Positions 27,710 through 35,879 of a DNA stretch of 64,000 nucleotides are shown piece by piece. Origin of the DNA: Thalassobaculum sp965228445 (GTDB lineage Bacteria; Pseudomonadota; Alphaproteobacteria; Thalassobaculales; Thalassobaculaceae). The translations under genes and the position numbers were made by a program. The notes beneath the pieces are model-generated. The model had not been told where the DNA came from. It worked only from the letters and a program-made list of their open reading frames with translations, and searched no databases. The stretch spans positions 1,426,001 to 1,490,000 of the forward strand of contig OZ245813.1 in the NCBI GenBank assembly GCA_965228445.1, written 5' to 3'. How positions within the stretch are numbered: the first letter of the stretch is position 1; each line of letters begins with the position of its first letter.

Positions 27710-28735
27710 ATGAAACTGCTGATCATCACCGACGACGCCGTCGGCAAACGGGCGGACGGGCAGCTGACGGCACAGCTCGCCACCACCCGGCTGCGGCTGC
27801 TTGTCGCCTATGGGGCGGCCCGGTCCGCCGGCTTCACCGCCTGGCTCGCCGTGCGCCACAAGCCGGCGGACCTGATCGGCTCCGACGTGTTCCGGGAGGC
27901 CGACGCGGTGCTGTTCGGCAAGACGTTCGAAGATCACAGCGCGACGGCCCAGGAAGCGAAGCGGGCCGGCAAGAGGGTGATGGCCGACATCGCCGACGAC
28001 CTGGGCTCGACCGGCGATTTCGAGGTGTTACGCCGCGTCGTGGCGCTTGCCGATGCGGTGTTTTGCTCGAGCGCCCGGATGACGGAGCTGGCGGAAGCCT
28101 GGGTGCCCGCCGGCTGCCGGCGCTTCTGCATCGAGGAACCGACGGAGGAGGCGATCCGGACGCCCAGTGTGCGGCTGCAGGGCAACGGCATGCTCGAGCT
28201 CCTCTGGTTCGGCACCAGCCGGAACATCGTCTACCTGGTTCCGCACCTGTCGGAGATCGCTGCCCTGGCCGTGGATCGGCCGTTCCGGGTCACCCTGGTG
28301 TGCCACGAGAACACCGTCGCCCGCCAGCTCTGCGAGGCGGCCGCCGAGCAGGACGAGGGCCTGTTCAAGATCCGGTTCGAGGAGTGGACGCCGCAGGGTC
28401 AGGCACGCGCCCTCGACGCGGCGGATATCGTGTTGATCCCCGGCGATCTGTCGAAGGACTCCGCCCTGAAGAGCCCGAACCGGCTGATCAACACGATCGC
28501 CGCCGGGCGGCTGGCCGTCGCCTCGCCGATCCCGTCCTACCTGCCCTTCGCCGATTTCGCGCTGATCCGGGACCGGATGGCCGACGGCATCCGCGACGCA
28601 CTGGCCGCGCCGGCGGCGGAGCTGGAGGCGCGGATCGGGGCCGGGCAGACGGTGCTGGCCGAGCGCTACACCGCCGCCGAGATCGGCCGACAATGGGTCT
28701 CGGCGTTTCAGGCGCTCGATGCGGCGGGTCCGTGA
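27710..28735 (+). CDS. Putative glycosyltransferase-like protein
   Basis: This 341-residue soluble protein looks like a two-domain GT-B fold. The N-terminal half has MKLLIITDDAVGKR, DAVLFGKTFED and DIADDLGSTGDFEVLRR. The C-terminal half has LLWFGTSRNIVYLVPHL, a FRVTLVCHEN strand, DIVLIPGDLSKDS and NRLINTIAAGRLAVASPIPSY, which resembles the donor-nucleotide-binding half of glycosyltransferases with the final Pro/Gly-rich loop. There are no membrane segments. It is transcribed alone, 114 bases after the enolase-superfamily gene. I infer the family from fold-like pattern only; no donor or acceptor can be named. Confidence 0.5.
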   Translation: MKLLIITDDAVGKRADGQLTAQLATTRLRLLVAYGAARSAGFTAWLAVRHKPADLIGSDVFREADAVLFGKTFEDHSATAQEAKRAGKRVMADIADDLGSTGDFEVLRRVVALADAVFCSSARMTELAEAWVPAGCRRFCIEEPTEEAIRTPSVRLQGNGMLELLWFGTSRNIVYLVPHLSEIAALAVDRPFRVTLVCHENTVARQLCEAAAEQDEGLFKIRFEEWTPQGQARALDAADIVLIPGDLSKDSALKSPNRLINTIAAGRLAVASPIPSYLPFADFALIRDRMADGIRDALAAPAAELEARIGAGQTVLAERYTAAEIGRQWVSAFQALDAAGP

Positions 28736-28800
28736 ACCCGCCCCTCGACCTTCCCCGCCCCGCCGCTGTACTCTGCGGCCGCCGCATCGGTGGTGCGGCA

Positions 28801-28960
28801 CGTTATCGGGGCGGGGTGGAAGTCCCCACCGGCGGTGATGCTCCCGGATCCTTCCGGGGCTGAGCCCGCGAGCGCCCGTGATCTTACGTAAGATCGCGGG
28901 GACAGCAGATCCGGTGAGATCCCGGAGCCGACGGTCACAGTCCGGATGAAAGATAACGAA
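28801..28960 (+). promoter_or_regulatory. FMN riboswitch (RFN element)
   Basis: The closing helix is formed by CGTTATC at 28801-28807 and GATAACG at 28952-28958. Between them are the RFN landmarks GGGGCGGGGTGGAAGTCCCCACCGG, in two parts at about 28809-28832 with the conserved GGCGGT, a variable arm (about 28875-28900), GACAGCAGATCCGGTGAGA, GCCGACGGTCACAGTCC and GGATGAAAGA at the end. It lies about 90 bases upstream of ribH2. FMN binding usually represses translation or transcription of riboflavin genes; here the target is a lumazine synthase. Confidence 0.95.
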
Positions 28961-29048
28961 GGAGAGAACGCGACCGGCTGCGTGAGCGCCGGGCCGCGTT
29001 CGCGAGTTCGTACGCCCTGGTTCACCGCCCTTGTCCAAGGAGGACAGC

Positions 29049-29534
29049 ATGAATCAGAGCACCGAAACCAACACGGCCTCTCAACCCGACCGCATCGCCT
29101 TCATCCAGGCGCGCTGGCATGCCGAGATCGTCGATGCCTGCCGGATCTCGTTCCTGGACAGTCTCAAGCGCGACCGGCCCGGCGCCTTCGCCGTCGATGT
29201 CTACGACGTGCCCGGGGCCTTCGAGATCCCGCTGCTGGCCCGGAAACTGGCCCGCTCGGGCCGGTACCGGGCGGTGGTCGCCTCGGCCTTCGTCGTCGAT
29301 GGCGGCATCTACCGCCACGACTTCGTCGCCCAGAGCGTGATCTCCGGCCTGATGCAGGCGCAGATGGACGCGGATGTGCCGGTCCTGTCGGCCGTGCTCA
29401 CCCCGCACCGGTTCCACGAGAGTGCGGAGCACAAGGCGTTCTTCCTCGACCATTTCCGCCTGAAGGGCCGCGAGGTGGCGGCCGCCTGCCTCGCAGTCAC
29501 CGCCGAGCCGGTGCCGGTGGCGGTCGCCGCCTGA
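29049..29534 (+). CDS. ribH2: 6,7-dimethyl-8-ribityllumazine synthase, type II
   Basis: This 161-residue lumazine synthase makes the riboflavin precursor from 5-amino-6-ribitylaminouracil and dihydroxybutanone phosphate. It opens with IAFIQARWHAEIVDACR and contains VPGAFEIPLLARKL and GGIYRHDFVAQSV, in which His90 takes the catalytic proton-transfer position. The divergent sequence and RWH opening match the second, decameric lumazine synthase (RibH2) of alphaproteobacteria rather than the icosahedral RibH1. AAGGAGGA precedes ATG 29049. It is controlled by the FMN riboswitch just upstream and is not in a rib operon, which is also typical of ribH2. Confidence 0.93.
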   Translation: MNQSTETNTASQPDRIAFIQARWHAEIVDACRISFLDSLKRDRPGAFAVDVYDVPGAFEIPLLARKLARSGRYRAVVASAFVVDGGIYRHDFVAQSVISGLMQAQMDADVPVLSAVLTPHRFHESAEHKAFFLDHFRLKGREVAAACLAVTAEPVPVAVAA

Positions 29535-29625
29535 GTGCTAAGAACGGTCGCAGCCGTTCGACCCCGCATTCCCCGGGCCCGGCGGCTGCGGCATACTCCT
29601 AGCCAAACACACCCGGGAGGTATCC

Positions 29626-30189
29626 ATGTTCGATCTCGATCGGTTCATCGAGGAGTGCTACGCGGCGCTGGAGGAGAAGACGCCGGAACGCGCGGCCCAG
29701 GAGGTCGTCGCCCGCGCGGTGGAGGATCCGAGCGCCCTGATGAAGGCGCTGGGCGAGCCGCAGCAGGCCGGGGTGAACACCCTGCACCGCTCCGACCGGC
29801 TGACCGTGCTGAACCTGGTCTGGGGACCGGAGATGCACCTCATGCCGCATAACCACAACATGTGGGCATCCATCGGCATCTATACCGGGGCCGAGCTGAA
29901 CACCTTCTGGCGCCGCACGCCGGAGGGGCTGCAGCAACTCGGCGGCAAGGAGATGGGCGAGAAGGAGGCGGTCTGGCTCGGCGAGACGGCGATCCACTCG
30001 GTCACCAACCCACTGTCGAAGCTGACCGGCGCGCTGCACGTCTATGGCGGCGACTTCTTCGCGCCGGGCCGCAGCGAATGGGACGACGAGACCCTGAAGG
30101 AGGCGCCCTACGACAGCCAGAAGCTGGTGCGCCTGTTCGAGGAGAGCAACACGCGGCTCGACGAGCTAAAGGCCGCGGGCGCGCTGTGA
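29626..30189 (+). CDS. Cysteine dioxygenase-like cupin
   Basis: This 187-residue single-cupin protein has the iron triad visible. MPHNHNMWASIG places His75 and His77, with a third His in ETAIHSVTNPLSKLTGALHVYGGDFF (His124 or His138; in thiol dioxygenases the third ligand follows the second cupin motif). The pattern fits the cysteine dioxygenase type I/thiol dioxygenase clan, whose members oxidise cysteine or 3-mercaptopropionate to sulfinates. The Cys-Tyr crosslink of animal CDO is not evident. GGGAGG precedes the ATG. It stands alone, and its exact substrate is uncertain. Confidence 0.7.
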   Translation: MFDLDRFIEECYAALEEKTPERAAQEVVARAVEDPSALMKALGEPQQAGVNTLHRSDRLTVLNLVWGPEMHLMPHNHNMWASIGIYTGAELNTFWRRTPEGLQQLGGKEMGEKEAVWLGETAIHSVTNPLSKLTGALHVYGGDFFAPGRSEWDDETLKEAPYDSQKLVRLFEESNTRLDELKAAGAL

Positions 30190-30207
30190 CATGGCCGGGG
30201 GAGCCCG

Positions 30208-30717
30208 TCAGGCCGCCCCGAACGCGGGATGATAGGCGACCGCGCCCCGGGGCGCCGGACCGCGGAAGCGCTGTGATTGGAAATACGCCGGCGGAACGTC
30301 GCCGTAGCGCAGGGCCGGATCGGCCGTGAAGCCGAAGCGGCGATAGAAGGCCGGATCGCCCAGCACCACACAGCCGTCCGCCCCTTCCGCGCGGATGCGC
30401 GCCAGCCCCGCTGCCACCAGGGCGGTGCCGATGCCCCGGCGCTGCGCCGTCGGCGCGACGGATGCCGGGCCGAGCCCAAGCCAGCCGAGATCCACGCCCT
30501 CGATGCGGACCGGCGAGAAAGCGACATGGCCGACCACCGCCCCCTCCAGCTCCGCGACCAGGGACAGGCTCAGCGCGCCCGCCGCGCGCAGGGCGTCGAC
30601 GATGGCGGCCTCGGTGCCGCTGCTGTGCGAGGCGCCGGCGAAGGCCGCCTGCGTCAGCGATCGGATGCGCGGCGGGTCCGCCGGGCGCTCAGGGCGTACC
30701 GAAGGGACGGCGGTCAC
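30208..30717 (-). CDS. GNAT family N-acetyltransferase
   Basis: This 169-residue acetyltransferase carries the acetyl-CoA motif A, SVAPTAQRRGIGTALVAAGL, near residues 86-105. It has VVGHVAFSPVRI before it and DPAFYRRFGF after it, a combination typical of the YhbS-like (COG3153) branch. The GTG start overlaps the upstream small membrane-protein gene by four bases (GTGA), so they are cotranscribed. The acyl acceptor is unknown. Confidence 0.85.
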   Translation of the reverse strand: MTAVPSVRPERPADPPRIRSLTQAAFAGASHSSGTEAAIVDALRAAGALSLSLVAELEGAVVGHVAFSPVRIEGVDLGWLGLGPASVAPTAQRRGIGTALVAAGLARIRAEGADGCVVLGDPAFYRRFGFTADPALRYGDVPPAYFQSQRFRGPAPRGAVAYHPAFGAA

Positions 30718-30974
30718 TGGCCCCGGTCGACCCGGGTCACGCCGTCATCGACCGGCGGCAGGTCGCCGTCCGTCGCACTGCCGGGCGCATTTCGGGCGGT
30801 GCTCGGCGCCAGGCCGCCGTCGCGCGGGGTGCATTCGTTGGAGAACACCTGGGTGAACAGGCTCTCCTTGCACTCCTCCCAGGGGCGGTCGAGCTGGCCG
30901 GTCTCGGCCATATAGATCTGACTGATGGCGAGCACGGCGAGGATCGCCGCCAATATCCACATGCCTCGGCCCAT
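30714..30974 (-). CDS. Small membrane protein, unknown function
   Basis: This 86-residue protein has one N-terminal membrane helix (about residues 4-21, WILAAILAVLAISQIYM). An extracytoplasmic tail follows, with two cysteines in WEECKESLFTQVFSNECTP that could form a disulfide, and an acidic Pro/Asp-rich end. It looks like an anchored periplasmic peptide. Its stop overlaps the GNAT start. I do not recognise a family. It could be cotranslated for coupling rather than for a shared function. Confidence 0.55.
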   Translation of the reverse strand: MGRGMWILAAILAVLAISQIYMAETGQLDRPWEECKESLFTQVFSNECTPRDGGLAPSTARNAPGSATDGDLPPVDDGVTRVDRGQ

Positions 30975-31170
30975 CGGGTCCTCGTTCTGGTGTGCGGGTC
31001 TCAGGTGGTCGGGATATGGGGATGCAGGCGCCGCCGCACCAGGGTCCAGACGGCCGGGCGCACGCCGCGCCGCCCATCGTCCGGATGCAAACCAGGGCCA
31101 GGCCACCGCCCCCTCCCGTCATCCTGATTTTCATCAGGACGACGGACAAGCTCGCGACCGCCCGTTCCGT

Positions 31171-31626
31171 TCAAGCCGGCCAGTCGACGATGTGCTCCAG
31201 CAGCTCCTCGTCCGCCACCACGGTCTCCGAGATCGCCCGGCCGCGCACCGACAACCCGGCCTCGTGCACCGTGTCCGGGTCGCCGCTGACCAGCGGGTGC
31301 CACCAGTGGAGCGGCTTGCCCTCTTTCAGCAGACGATAGGCGCAGGTGGACGGCATCCACTGCAGATGGCTGACCAGCTTGACGCTGAGCACCACGCAAT
31401 CCGGCACGATCTTCTTGCGGTTCGGGTAGTCCGAGCAGCGGCAGCTGTCGCAGTCCAGCAGCTTGCAGGCCACGTCGGTATAGGAGATCTCGTCGGTATC
31501 CGCGTCCTGCAGCTTGACCAGGCAGCACTTGCCGCAGCCGTCGCACAGGCTCTCCCACTCCGCACGAGTCATCTCCGAGAGCGGCTTGCGCTCCCAGAAC
31601 CGGTCTTCGCCTTCAGTCGCCGACAT
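31171..31626 (-). CDS. UPF0260 (YcgN-type) cysteine cluster protein
   Basis: This 151-residue protein is rich in cysteine. LCDGCGKCCLVKL lies near residues 28-40 and CKLLDCDSCRCSDYPNRKK near 54-72, then PDCVVLS, the pattern of the UPF0260/YkgJ zinc- or iron-binding family. C-terminal markers WMPSTCAYRLL and LHWWHPLVSGDP are also family-conserved. Its function is not known. The ATG at 31626 is used; an in-frame ATG three codons upstream is equally possible. It is the last gene after the aldolase gene on the same strand. Confidence 0.88.
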   Translation of the reverse strand: MSATEGEDRFWERKPLSEMTRAEWESLCDGCGKCCLVKLQDADTDEISYTDVACKLLDCDSCRCSDYPNRKKIVPDCVVLSVKLVSHLQWMPSTCAYRLLKEGKPLHWWHPLVSGDPDTVHEAGLSVRGRAISETVVADEELLEHIVDWPA

Positions 31627-31733
31627 TGGCCTCATCTGCGCTGGTTGCCGCCCGCCTCCCCGCCCTGCCCCGCCCCGGCTCAAGGCCGGGGTTCGCTGGG
31701 TCGGGCCGGCCTCGCCGAGGGTCGGTCCCAGTC

Positions 31734-32516
31734 TCAGTCGCGGAAGCTGGGGTCGATCTTGTCCATCTTGCGCATCAGGGCGGCGAATTCCAGCGCGCCG
31801 TATTCGGCGGCGGATTCCGCGAAGCCGTTGACGTCGTCGCCCGACCGCTTGGCGACATTGGCAGTGATCAGGTTCAGCGTCCCGGCCGAGCCGGCATCGA
31901 TCTGCACCTGGGCCGCGCGCTCCAGCCGGTACAGCCACAGGAAGGCCTCGGCCACCGAGCGGCCAGTGGTCAGCAGCCCGTGGTTCTTCAGCACCATGGC
32001 GTGGTTGTCGCCCAGGCTCTCCACGATGCGGTCGCGCTCGTCCAGATACAGGCTGACGCCCTCGTAATCGTGGTAGCTGATCCGGTCGATGAAGGCGGTG
32101 GAGCCCATGGAGATCGGCAGCACGCCCTCCTTGACCGCGGCGATCGCCATGCCCGAGCGGGAATGGGTGTGCATCACCACCTGGTGCAGGTCGCTGTGGG
32201 CCATATGGACGGCGGAGTGGATGACGAAGCCGGCCTGGTTCACCCCGTACGGGTTGTCCACGTCGATCTTGTTCCCCTCCACGTCGATCTTCACCAGGTT
32301 GGAGGCGGTGACCTCGTCGTAGTTCAGGCCGTAGGGGTTGATGAGGAAATGCAGGTCGGGGCCCGGCACCTTGGCGGTGAGGTGGCCGTAGATCAGCTCG
32401 CACCAGCCGAAATAATCGACCATGCGATAAGCGGCGGCGAGCTCGACCCGGAGCTGCCACTCGGCGTCGCTGATGCCGGCGGGGCGGGCGACCTTCACGG
32501 GGGTCATGTCGTTCAT
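31734..32516 (-). CDS. Class II aldolase/adducin family protein
   Basis: This 260-residue zinc aldolase-fold protein has metal ligands in VMHTHSRSG (His pair near residue 118-120) and the third His in LKNHGLLTTG near 178. The upstream E/D-bearing HLTAKVPGPDLHFLINPYG is the phosphate-loop region. Members include fuculose-phosphate aldolase, ribulose-5-phosphate epimerase and short keto-acid aldolases. The substrate is not readable. It may be in a unit with the alpha/beta hydrolase and hypothetical gene upstream on the same strand, but a 230-base gap separates it from them. Confidence 0.87.
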   Translation of the reverse strand: MNDMTPVKVARPAGISDAEWQLRVELAAAYRMVDYFGWCELIYGHLTAKVPGPDLHFLINPYGLNYDEVTASNLVKIDVEGNKIDVDNPYGVNQAGFVIHSAVHMAHSDLHQVVMHTHSRSGMAIAAVKEGVLPISMGSTAFIDRISYHDYEGVSLYLDERDRIVESLGDNHAMVLKNHGLLTTGRSVAEAFLWLYRLERAAQVQIDAGSAGTLNLITANVAKRSGDDVNGFAESAAEYGALEFAALMRKMDKIDPSFRD

Positions 32517-32746
32517 GGCGGGTTCCTCCGGTGGAGACAGGCGCTGATCCCTGGCGGTCGTATCGGGGACGACCGTCCAGCGGGAATTCTTGCTCCGGCC
32601 GCTTATGGCGCGGCCTGTCCTCTATTGAGCGCGCCGGAGGGCGGGAATGCAAGGGAGGGAGTCCGAGAAGGCATCCCTCCACCGCCTGTCAGGTATCAAA
32701 ACGGCCGGGCGCCGCCAGAGCAGCGCCCCGCCCCTCACCCACCCCT

Positions 32747-33598
32747 TCACCCGGCGGCGCGGATCTGCTCCAGCACCGGCAGGATGTAGTCGCGGAACAC
32801 GGCCGGGTTCTCGCTCATGGGGAAGTGGCCGCATTCCTTCATGATCACCGCCTCGGCCCCGTCGATGGCCTCTGCCGTGCGCACGGTATCCTCCGGGGTG
32901 CAGGAATAGTCGTACTCGCCGGTCAGCAGGTAGAGCGGGCAGCGCTTCGTGTCGATCAGATGGGTGCGGTCGCGGTAGTCGGAATCCTCGCGGTAGAAGT
33001 GGAGGTCGCCTTTGAAGATCCCCGGTCCGCTCTGCATGTAGCCCCACAGGGTCTCCCAGCGGTACTCGTCCGGCGACTGGGGGGCGACCAGGCCGGAGAC
33101 CATGGCGGCGCAGACCTCGCCGCCATGGACGTCGCCGCGGTGCAGCCAGCTCGTGTCGTACCAGGAGGTCTGGTGGTCGGCGCATTCCACCCCGATCAGC
33201 GCGCGGAACCGGTCGGCGTGATGGGCGCCGAGGTTGAGGACGATCCGTCCGCCCATGGAGCAGCCGATCAGCGCCGGGCGGTCGAGTTCCATCGCGTCGG
33301 CCACCGCCAGGATGGCGTCGGTATAGAGGTCGGAGGTCAGCCGGTACTCCTCCTCGTGGAAGCCGACCGGCGGGTTCGACTTGCCGTGCCAGGGCAGGTC
33401 GAAGGCGATGACGCGGAAATGGTCGGTGATCGCCGGGTCGGTCATCATGTGCCGGTACTGGCGGCCGTCGGAGCCGGCGGTGTGCAGGCAGAGCAGCGGG
33501 ATGCCCTGGCCGGCCTCTTCAATGTAGACGCGGCAGGCACGCCCACCGATGTACACCGAGGCGTAGCGGCCGATGATCGGTTCGTACTGGATCGCCAT
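32747..33598 (-). CDS. Alpha/beta-fold hydrolase
   Basis: This 283-residue hydrolase has the nucleophile elbow IGCSMGGRI (G-C-S-M-G) near residue 103-111, an oxyanion HTAGSDGRQY (HG-like) segment near residue 37, and a catalytic His in KECGHFPMSENP near the C-terminus. The acid is probably the Asp/Glu before it (GEYDYSCTPEDT). It resembles meta-cleavage or lactone hydrolases. It lies two bases after the upstream hypothetical gene on the same strand, so the two are cotranscribed. Downstream on the strand is the class II aldolase gene. The substrate is unknown. Confidence 0.83.
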   Translation of the reverse strand: MAIQYEPIIGRYASVYIGGRACRVYIEEAGQGIPLLCLHTAGSDGRQYRHMMTDPAITDHFRVIAFDLPWHGKSNPPVGFHEEEYRLTSDLYTDAILAVADAMELDRPALIGCSMGGRIVLNLGAHHADRFRALIGVECADHQTSWYDTSWLHRGDVHGGEVCAAMVSGLVAPQSPDEYRWETLWGYMQSGPGIFKGDLHFYREDSDYRDRTHLIDTKRCPLYLLTGEYDYSCTPEDTVRTAEAIDGAEAVIMKECGHFPMSENPAVFRDYILPVLEQIRAAG

Positions 33599-33600
33599 GG

Positions 33601-34005
33601 TCAGCCCCTCCCCGCGCCGGTGCCGGCCCCGTGCCGGGGGGCGGCCAGCACCTCCTTCACGTAGCGCAGATGCGCCATCAGCGGCTGCAGATCGCCCTCC
33701 AGCCGGGCGACGCCGAGCCGGGTCATGGCGATCACGTCGTGGTAGCCGGGAGCCGGCATCGGCTCCCAGTGCCGGATCCAGGCATCCGCCTCGGCCTTGA
33801 TCGCGAAGCGCCAGGAGCGCATGCGGAACGGCCCGGTCTCGACCGCCTCGATTCGGCCTTCGTGCACCCGGATATGCACCGGGGTGTCGTCGGCCTGCAC
33901 CAGGAACTCGCCGTTCAGCGTGCGGCCGCGGCGCACCAGACCCTCGTTTCCGTTTACCAAGTCAGGCAGGCGCCCCAGGGTGCGCGCAATCTCTTCGCCC
34001 GTCAT
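33601..34005 (-). CDS. Conserved hypothetical protein, possibly SCP2-like
   Basis: This 134-residue protein starts MTGEEIARTLGRLPDLV at ATG 34005. Alternating strands (GEFLVQADDTPVHIRVHEG) and the C-terminal helical stretch GDLQPLMAHLRYVKEVL recall a sterol-carrier-like (SCP2) alpha/beta fold, but the match is weak. It has no signal peptide, membrane segment or metal motif. It is immediately upstream of the alpha/beta hydrolase (two-base gap), so it probably works with it, for instance in binding a hydrophobic substrate. That role is inferred. Confidence 0.5.
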   Translation of the reverse strand: MTGEEIARTLGRLPDLVNGNEGLVRRGRTLNGEFLVQADDTPVHIRVHEGRIEAVETGPFRMRSWRFAIKAEADAWIRHWEPMPAPGYHDVIAMTRLGVARLEGDLQPLMAHLRYVKEVLAAPRHGAGTGAGRG

Positions 34006-34209
34006 TTCCGTCCCTTTGTGGTCTTGATCGTATGGGTTTGAGGCAGCATAGACACCCGGCCGTCGCCCTGGAAGACACCGAGGCGGGCCGGCCCGGACGG
34101 ACGGGGTCATGAAAAATTAACCGATACCGGTGTCCTATCGGATCGACGCGCGGTCACCATACGGTGATCGATTTCCACAGCCCCGCACGGCATTCTGGTA
34201 GGCCCAACG

Positions 34210-35877
34210 ATGCAGAGCGCGTTCACCATGACCGACGACGCGGATCATGGCGGGAGTAACGACAAAGGTCTTGTGCTGTTCGTGATCCGCCGCATGGTCG
34301 TCGCCACCCTGATCGGGTTGGCCTGCGCCATGCTGCTTGAATTCGCGCTGGCCGACGTGGCGCGCAAGAACGCCGAGAACCAGGCCCGGGACGACCTGAA
34401 CCGGCTGCGCGCCAACCTGCAGCAGATCCTCGGCCGCGACGTCCAGCTGATCCGCGGCATGGTCGGCTATGTGCGTGCGCGCCCCGACCTCACCACCGAG
34501 GAATTCGACCTGATCGCCCAGGACATCCTGGAGGCCGCCCCGGACCACATCCGCAATCTGGCGCTGGCCCGGGACCTGGTGGTTTCCCACATGTACCCGC
34601 TGGAAGGGAACCGCCAGGCGCTCGATCTCGACTACCGCCGGGTGCCGGAGCAGTGGCCCGCGGTGAAGCAGGTGATCGACGAAGGGCGGATCGTCGTCGC
34701 CGGTCCGCTGCAGCTTGTCCAGGGCGGCGTCGGCCTGATCGCCCGGTTCCCGATCTTCCTGCGCCGGAACGCCCAGGGCGAACAGCCGCTGTGGGGGATC
34801 GCCTCCACCGTGATCGATTTCCCCGGCCTGCTGTCCCAATCCGGCTACAACCGGTTCGGGCTCGACTACCATCTGGCGCTGGTCGGCCGGAACGGCGACG
34901 CCGCCAACGACGAGATCATCTGGGGCGCCTCCGATATCCATGCCCTGAAGCCGATCAGCCTGGACGTGGTGGTGCCCAGCGGCACCTGGCGGATCCTGGC
35001 CGCCCCGCGCGAGGGCTGGCCGAATTTCACCAGCTATCTCTATCTGACCCTGCCGGTTCTGGTCCTGCTGCTCGCCGGCTACGCCCTGTGGACGGTGTCG
35101 CGCTACCGCCGCGCGGAGGAGCGCTCCCTCGCCAACCAGGAGGTGCTCGCCGCCCTGCAGCGGGCCGAGGAGGCGAGCGCCGCCAAGTCGACCTTCCTGG
35201 CGGTGATGAGCCACGAGCTGCGCACCCCGCTGAATGCGATCATCGGCTTCAGCGAGCTGCTTGAGAACAGTCCCCGGAACAGCCGGGTGTGGGAGCGCGC
35301 GGGCGAGTATGTCGGCGACATCCGCCAGAGCGGCCGGTTCCTGCTGTCGATCATCGACGACATTCTCGACCTGTCGCGGATCGAGAGCGGCCGCAGGACC
35401 GCGTCGATCGAGCATGTGGACGTGGTGCCGCTGATCCTGGAGAGCGCAACCCGGCTGCGCGTCGAGTTCGAGAACAACGGCGTCGCCCTCTCGGTCGCGG
35501 CCGAGGCGGAGGAGATCATCGCCCTCGCCGATCGCCGGGCGGTGATGCAGATCATCGCCAACCTGCTGAACAACGCGCTGAAATATGCCGGCTCGGCTGC
35601 CAATGTGACGGTCAGCGCCGCGCTGCTCGACCGTCAGCGGGTCGAGATCGCCGTGCAGGACGACGGACCGGGCATTCCCGAGGAGAAGCTCGGCGAGATC
35701 ATGAAGCCGTTCGTCCAGCTCTCCTCGTCCTACGCCCGGGCGGCCGGCGGCGTCGGGCTCGGCCTGACCATCTGCCAGTCGCTGGCCCGCACCATGGACG
35801 GCACCCTCTCGGTGGAGAGCCACTACGGCCGGGGCACGACCGTCCGCCTGATCCTTCCCAGAAGCACGGCCGGCTGA
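34210..35877 (+). CDS. Sensor histidine kinase with CHASE domain
   Basis: This 555-residue membrane kinase has a first membrane helix at about residues 28-48, a periplasmic CHASE-type sensor at about 60-270 with the marks YPLEGNRQALDLDYRR and GPLQLVQGGVGLIAR, and a second helix near 278-298. HisKA carries SHELRTPLNAIIGFSELL with His335 as the phosphorylated residue. The HATPase domain has an N-box (IIANLLNNALKY), G1 DDGPGIPEEK and GGVGLGLT. There is no receiver domain and no response regulator nearby, so it is an orphan kinase. CHASE domains sense small external ligands in other proteins; the ligand is unknown here. Confidence 0.9.
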   Translation: MQSAFTMTDDADHGGSNDKGLVLFVIRRMVVATLIGLACAMLLEFALADVARKNAENQARDDLNRLRANLQQILGRDVQLIRGMVGYVRARPDLTTEEFDLIAQDILEAAPDHIRNLALARDLVVSHMYPLEGNRQALDLDYRRVPEQWPAVKQVIDEGRIVVAGPLQLVQGGVGLIARFPIFLRRNAQGEQPLWGIASTVIDFPGLLSQSGYNRFGLDYHLALVGRNGDAANDEIIWGASDIHALKPISLDVVVPSGTWRILAAPREGWPNFTSYLYLTLPVLVLLLAGYALWTVSRYRRAEERSLANQEVLAALQRAEEASAAKSTFLAVMSHELRTPLNAIIGFSELLENSPRNSRVWERAGEYVGDIRQSGRFLLSIIDDILDLSRIESGRRTASIEHVDVVPLILESATRLRVEFENNGVALSVAAEAEEIIALADRRAVMQIIANLLNNALKYAGSAANVTVSAALLDRQRVEIAVQDDGPGIPEEKLGEIMKPFVQLSSSYARAAGGVGLGLTICQSLARTMDGTLSVESHYGRGTTVRLILPRSTAG

Positions 35878-35879
35878 CG

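Noticed and set aside
26281..28863. 860-codon plus-strand frame across the enolase and glycosyltransferase-like genes
   Set aside because: It spans two real genes in another frame, and translation is Arg/Pro/Gly-rich with no motif.
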